Shown piece by piece: positions 62,177-64,000 of a stretch of DNA of 64,000 nt. Source of the DNA: Catenulispora rubra (GTDB taxonomy: Bacteria > Actinomycetota > Actinomycetes > Streptomycetales > Catenulisporaceae); NCBI RefSeq assembly GCF_015356825.1, contig NZ_JAACYW010000001.1, positions 224,594 through 288,593 of the forward strand, given 5' to 3'. The position numbers and the translations under genes were made by a program. The notes beneath the pieces were generated by a model that was not told the DNA's origin, searched no databases, and saw only the letters and a program-made list of their open reading frames with translations. How positions within the stretch are numbered: the stretch's first letter is position 1; every line of letters begins with the position of its first letter.

Positions 62177-62596
62177 TTAGCCACTGATTCTCCTGGCGGT
62201 TGGGGGAATGTGGTGTGGGCTGGGTGGCCTGCTGGCGGGCTCTGCCAACCGGGGCGGGGCCGCAAGGGTGTGTAGTTGAGGGCTGGGTGTTCGGGTAGCC
62301 GATGACGCCGGCCCACGCACACCGTGCGTGGTCCCGGCCAGGAGTGCGTACATGGCGCCGGAAACGGCGCCGTCTCCGGCGATCGTGATCCCGGTCCGGG
62401 GCGGTATGGCAACGATGGCGCCGCGGGCGAGGCTTCCGCCAGGAACCAGCGGGCGCAGGAGGGGATGCAGTAGAATGCCGCCGCCGTTGGCGGGCTCGCG
62501 CCGCCGAGCATCGGAGGCCGTGCCGTTGTCGATGTGCTGGCGGCGCAGGCGCACGACAGTTGTGGCGTGGTCCGGGTCTGGCAGCGGGGCGCCCAT
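62177..62596 (-). CDS. Hypothetical protein, doubtful
   Basis: A 139-aa frame starting 10 bp after the stop of the next gene upstream on the same strand. The first 95 residues look protein-like (GSLARGAIVAIPPRTGITIAG); the rest is Pro/Ala/Thr-rich and may not be real. No family is recognised. Confidence 0.35.
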   Translation of the reverse strand: MGAPLPDPDHATTVVRLRRQHIDNGTASDARRREPANGGGILLHPLLRPLVPGGSLARGAIVAIPPRTGITIAGDGAVSGAMYALLAGTTHGVRGPASSATRTPSPQLHTLAAPPRLAEPASRPPSPHHIPPTARRISG

Positions 62597-62605
62597 CGTG
62601 CAAGA

Positions 62606-62860
62606 TCAGGTGGTGGATGGGTACACGATGATCCTGGCCGACTGCACACGAATGTCGTGGCGAAGCCCATGGCGGTCGAGCACCCTACTGAGGGTCTGCT
62701 GCGGGCCCCACATCTTGAGGCCTTCGCCGCAAGCCGTGACTGTTCCGGCCTGCACGTCGATCGTGACGGTGACACCGAGGTTCATCCCGTACTCGGCTTC
62801 AAACCGAGCAACTTCGTGAGTGATGGCATCAGCGATCGGCTGGAGAGGTTCGGGGGTCAC
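62606..62860 (-). CDS. Small hypothetical protein
   Basis: An 84-aa protein with an N-terminal helix (PIADAITHEVARFEAEYG) and alternating beta strands (LGVTVTIDVQAGTVTACG, DIRVQSARIIVYP). Codon third positions are GC-rich, supporting it as real. GTG 62860 is the start, with only a weak ribosome site. It may be coupled to the following frame. No function recognised. Confidence 0.5.
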   Translation of the reverse strand: MTPEPLQPIADAITHEVARFEAEYGMNLGVTVTIDVQAGTVTACGEGLKMWGPQQTLSRVLDRHGLRHDIRVQSARIIVYPSTT

Positions 62861-63070
62861 CCTCAGAACCTAATCGCACAGTCGTTCGACATCAAGGTGG
62901 AGGGTTGCCCCTCACCCGATCGGGTGATTTGCGCCTGGACTCCATACCTGGCACTTTGCCTCGATGATTGACGCCAAGAGAAAACGGTCAGGAATCGCGT
63001 CGCGGACCGGGACACAGCAGGTACCACCTGGTCATGCAGCCTGTCCCCCAAGCTGCCGATTCGGGGTCCG

Positions 63071-63715
63071 CTAGCTTGTGCCCTCTGCCAGCAGTTTCTG
63101 ATGAACGTAGATCCCGAAGTCCCAGGGAACCCACTTGATCACCTGGTCTGGGTCGGCGCTGGGCGGGCTCTGCGGCCCTGCCATCCCGTGCCGTTCAAGA
63201 GTCTTGAGAATGGGGTATGCGACTGTGGTTCCGTTCGGAAAGAGCGACGCGATCTGGTAGTCCCCGACGCCGCCATGCCGAGTTCCACGTCTGACGAGCA
63301 GGTCAAGCACACGGATGTGCGCTGATTCGAGGTCCGCGACGGCCAGAAACATCAGCTCGATTTCGTCAAGGTGTTCCGGCTCGTCATCGTCGAATCCGAG
63401 GGCCAGTAGCCGGCCGAGAGCGCGCAGCTTCCGCTCCGATGCTGTGCGCTGCGCCTCGTCGATGGTCTGAGTCAGAAGATCTCCGAAACGTGGATCGGCG
63501 GTGCTGCGTTCGAAAAGCGCGGCGATGTCCTCGCCGCTTGCCTGAGTGAACTCCTTCTCGATGGTGCGAAGCTTCTTACGACGACGCTCGACCACGTCGT
63601 CGATATATTTTGTGAACGCCGGGCCCAAAAAGGGGATCAGACTAACTGCCAGCTTGACCTCCGGACTCAGCCGCTCCAGTCTCCCCGACTCTTTGGGCAG
63701 GACGTCTTCACTCAC
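63071..63715 (-). CDS. Hypothetical protein
   Basis: A 214-aa, mostly helical protein. It has a hydrophobic patch early (VKLAVSLIPFLGPAFTKYI), a charged helical middle (ERRRKKLRTIEKEFTQ) and a late winged-helix-like segment (YQIASLFPNGTTVAYPILKTLERHGM). GTG 63715 is preferred because GGGAGG lies seven bases before it; a TTG at 63721 is also in frame. GC is below the window average. It could be a membrane-proximal regulator, but no family is recognised. Confidence 0.6.
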   Translation of the reverse strand: MSEDVLPKESGRLERLSPEVKLAVSLIPFLGPAFTKYIDDVVERRRKKLRTIEKEFTQASGEDIAALFERSTADPRFGDLLTQTIDEAQRTASERKLRALGRLLALGFDDDEPEHLDEIELMFLAVADLESAHIRVLDLLVRRGTRHGGVGDYQIASLFPNGTTVAYPILKTLERHGMAGPQSPPSADPDQVIKWVPWDFGIYVHQKLLAEGTS

Positions 63716-63878
63716 AGCCAAGCCTCCCGTCTAGAAATACCCTGGCCTCCAGGATGACATCAGAGCCCTCATTCCGCCGCCCCGACTGCCGTACAGACCG
63801 GATCGCCAACCACGCAAGAAATAGCAGCGAGCGGTCTGGTGCCAAGCAAGTTGGCCTATCGGTGCCGAGTATCTGTGC

Positions 63879-63977
63879 CGGGACACGATAGTTGTCACCA
63901 GGGGTAGGCCCTGAGCTGGTTGCCGTGTCCTTGCGGGACAGCGTGGTTGTCACCGATGGGCCAAGATTCTTGTCACC
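63879..63977. repeat. Direct repeats, probable edge of a mobile element
   Basis: Two 21-bp copies at 63879-63899 and 63934-63954 share CGGGACA at one end and GTTGTCACC at the other (17 of 21 positions equal), and a third TTGTCACC follows at 63970-63977. Repeated transposase-binding sites like this occur at transposon ends; the element itself would lie beyond the right edge. Confidence 0.45.
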
Positions 63978-64000
63978 TGGTGCGAGTTGCCAGGCTTGTT

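Noticed and set aside
1..64000. tRNA, rRNA and CRISPR arrays
   Set aside because: No clover-leaf signature, rRNA-like stretch or regularly spaced identical repeats were seen. The AATGCGCATT clusters are operators, not CRISPR repeats.

Overview
The window is about 64 kb of high-GC DNA with actinomycete features: GTG starts, TetR- and LacI-type local regulators, a jacalin-lectin secreted protein and GAF-SpoIIE phosphatase modules. I infer a filamentous actinobacterium (Streptomycetales or Catenulisporales type). No rRNA, tRNA or CRISPR array was recognised.

Left part (1-9.6 kb). A Rieske oxygenase gene is divergent from a TetR gene with a C-terminal extension. Next come a lower-GC orphan gene, then a hydrolase-SDR-SDR operon divergent from its own TetR gene across a large nested palindrome. 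After these lies a two-gene conflict-type unit: a small EACC1-like protein translationally coupled to a caspase-GAF-PP2C fusion.

Central part (9.6-46.8 kb) is a glycoside-utilisation locus. A leftward operon encodes a MFS-LivF fusion, a LivH-LivM-LivG fusion, a binding lipoprotein and a frameshifted beta-glucuronidase. Two rightward operons encode an MFS permease, glycoside hydrolases of families GH2, GH3, GH1, GH43 and GH3, an esterase, a six-hairpin protein and a second LacI regulator. They lead into araB-araD-araA, a frameshifted sulfatase and a carboxylesterase. Three promoters share a TTGCC-type -35, a TT.ACT -10 and tandem AATGCGCATT boxes placed 13 bp apart. The first LacI gene carries one box upstream of itself. 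The second LacI probably acts on a perfect TGTTAGCGCTAACA site inside the first codons of araB. Most enzymes lack signal peptides, so small glycosides or oligosaccharides containing glucuronate, glucose/galactose and arabinose are probably imported and cleaved in the cytoplasm. An unrelated secreted EEP-fold protein and a diguanylate cyclase lie inside the locus.

Right part (46.8-64 kb) is patchier: several TetR-controlled redox or efflux genes with visible palindromic operators, a Schlafen-type AlbA_2 gene, a Nudix hydrolase, an acetyltransferase, and decayed mobile DNA (IS630, ISL3 and serine-recombinase fragments, a truncated esterase). A TPR protein with a membrane-like C-terminal module and several orphan genes follow. 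The window ends in repeats that look like the edge of another element.

Three genes (beta-glucuronidase, sulfatase and a small orphan) carry single indel frameshifts that need checking against raw reads.
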